A DNA stretch of 5,878 nt from an uncultured Clostridia bacterium. GTDB lineage: Bacteria; Bacillota; Clostridia; Christensenellales; Aristaeellaceae. The position numbers were made by a program, and so were the translations under genes. Below, in pieces: positions 5,784 through 5,878 of this stretch; the first letter of the stretch is position 1, and every line of letters begins with the position of its first letter. The stretch covers positions 1-5,878 of the forward strand of contig CAMOHY010000151.1 of the NCBI GenBank assembly GCA_946615495.1. Reading direction: 5' to 3'. The notes beneath the pieces are model-generated. The model saw only the letters and a list, made by a program, of their open reading frames with translations, had not been told where the DNA came from and searched no databases.

Positions 5784-5878
5784 TTACTGCTTGATCTGCG
5801 CGGAGTAGTATTCCATGGTGTTATCCAGCACTTCCTGGGGCGTCAGATCGCCCATGAACATCATCTGGATATTGGCCT
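5784..5878 (-). CDS. C-terminal end of a probable ABC solute-binding protein (5' part outside window)
   Basis: Only 30 codons and the TAA stop (5786-5784) are present. The peptide includes IQMMFMGDLTPQEVLDNTM and ends YYSAQIKQ. A short stretch of the type xxGxLTPQEALDxxxxxxN is common at the C-terminus of family 1 extracellular sugar-binding proteins, and the gene sits directly upstream of two CUT1 permease genes, which is the standard order. It would be a lipoprotein that captures the substrate at the cell surface, but the lipobox and ligand-binding domains lie outside the window. The family call is an inference from position and the tail sequence. Confidence 0.8.
   Translation of the reverse strand, partial: ANIQMMFMGDLTPQEVLDNTMEYYSAQIKQ

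Overview
The window looks like chromosomal DNA from a member of the Bacillota, probably a GC-rich clostridium of the gut type (Oscillospirales or Christensenellales-like). This placement is an inference from strong AAGGAGG-type ribosome binding sites, an OmpR-type regulator, CUT1 sugar-ABC genes and peptidoglycan-sugar enzymes. No rRNA, tRNA or marker gene fixes the taxon. Coding density is high, no gene-free stretch exceeds 140 bases, and I saw no mobile element, CRISPR array or RNA gene.

Layout: (1) 2-637, minus strand, an OmpR/PhoB-family response regulator lacking only its last residues at the window edge. (2) 638-777, a divergent intergenic region with a good promoter for the plus-strand gene and three 10-bp-phased CTGYA repeats. 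(3) 778-1839, plus strand, a beta-lactamase-fold serine hydrolase resembling the AmiE/YbbE group. (4) 1775-3894, minus strand, anmK followed by murQ, a two-gene unit 14 bp apart; murQ overlaps the 3' end of the hydrolase by 65 bp in convergent orientation. (5) 3988-5711, minus strand, two overlapping CUT1 sugar-ABC permease genes. (6) 5784-5878, minus strand, the C-terminal 30 codons of what is very probably the cognate solute-binding protein, separated from the permeases by a strong terminator-like hairpin.

Taken together this reads as a wall-sugar salvage locus. The ABC importer would bring in an amino-sugar or muropeptide fragment. The serine hydrolase could strip the peptide from a MurNAc-peptide. 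AnmK opens and phosphorylates 1,6-anhydro-MurNAc to MurNAc-6-phosphate, and MurQ cleaves the lactyl ether to give GlcNAc-6-phosphate and D-lactate. The AnmK and MurQ assignments are firm; the importer substrate and the hydrolase reaction are inferred from context. No PTS transporter (MurP type), MurR regulator, NagZ or ABC ATPase lies in the window. The most unusual structural points are the convergent overlap of murQ and the hydrolase, terminator-like hairpins inside each of these genes that could end the opposite transcript, and the attenuator-like hairpin between the binding-protein and permease genes.
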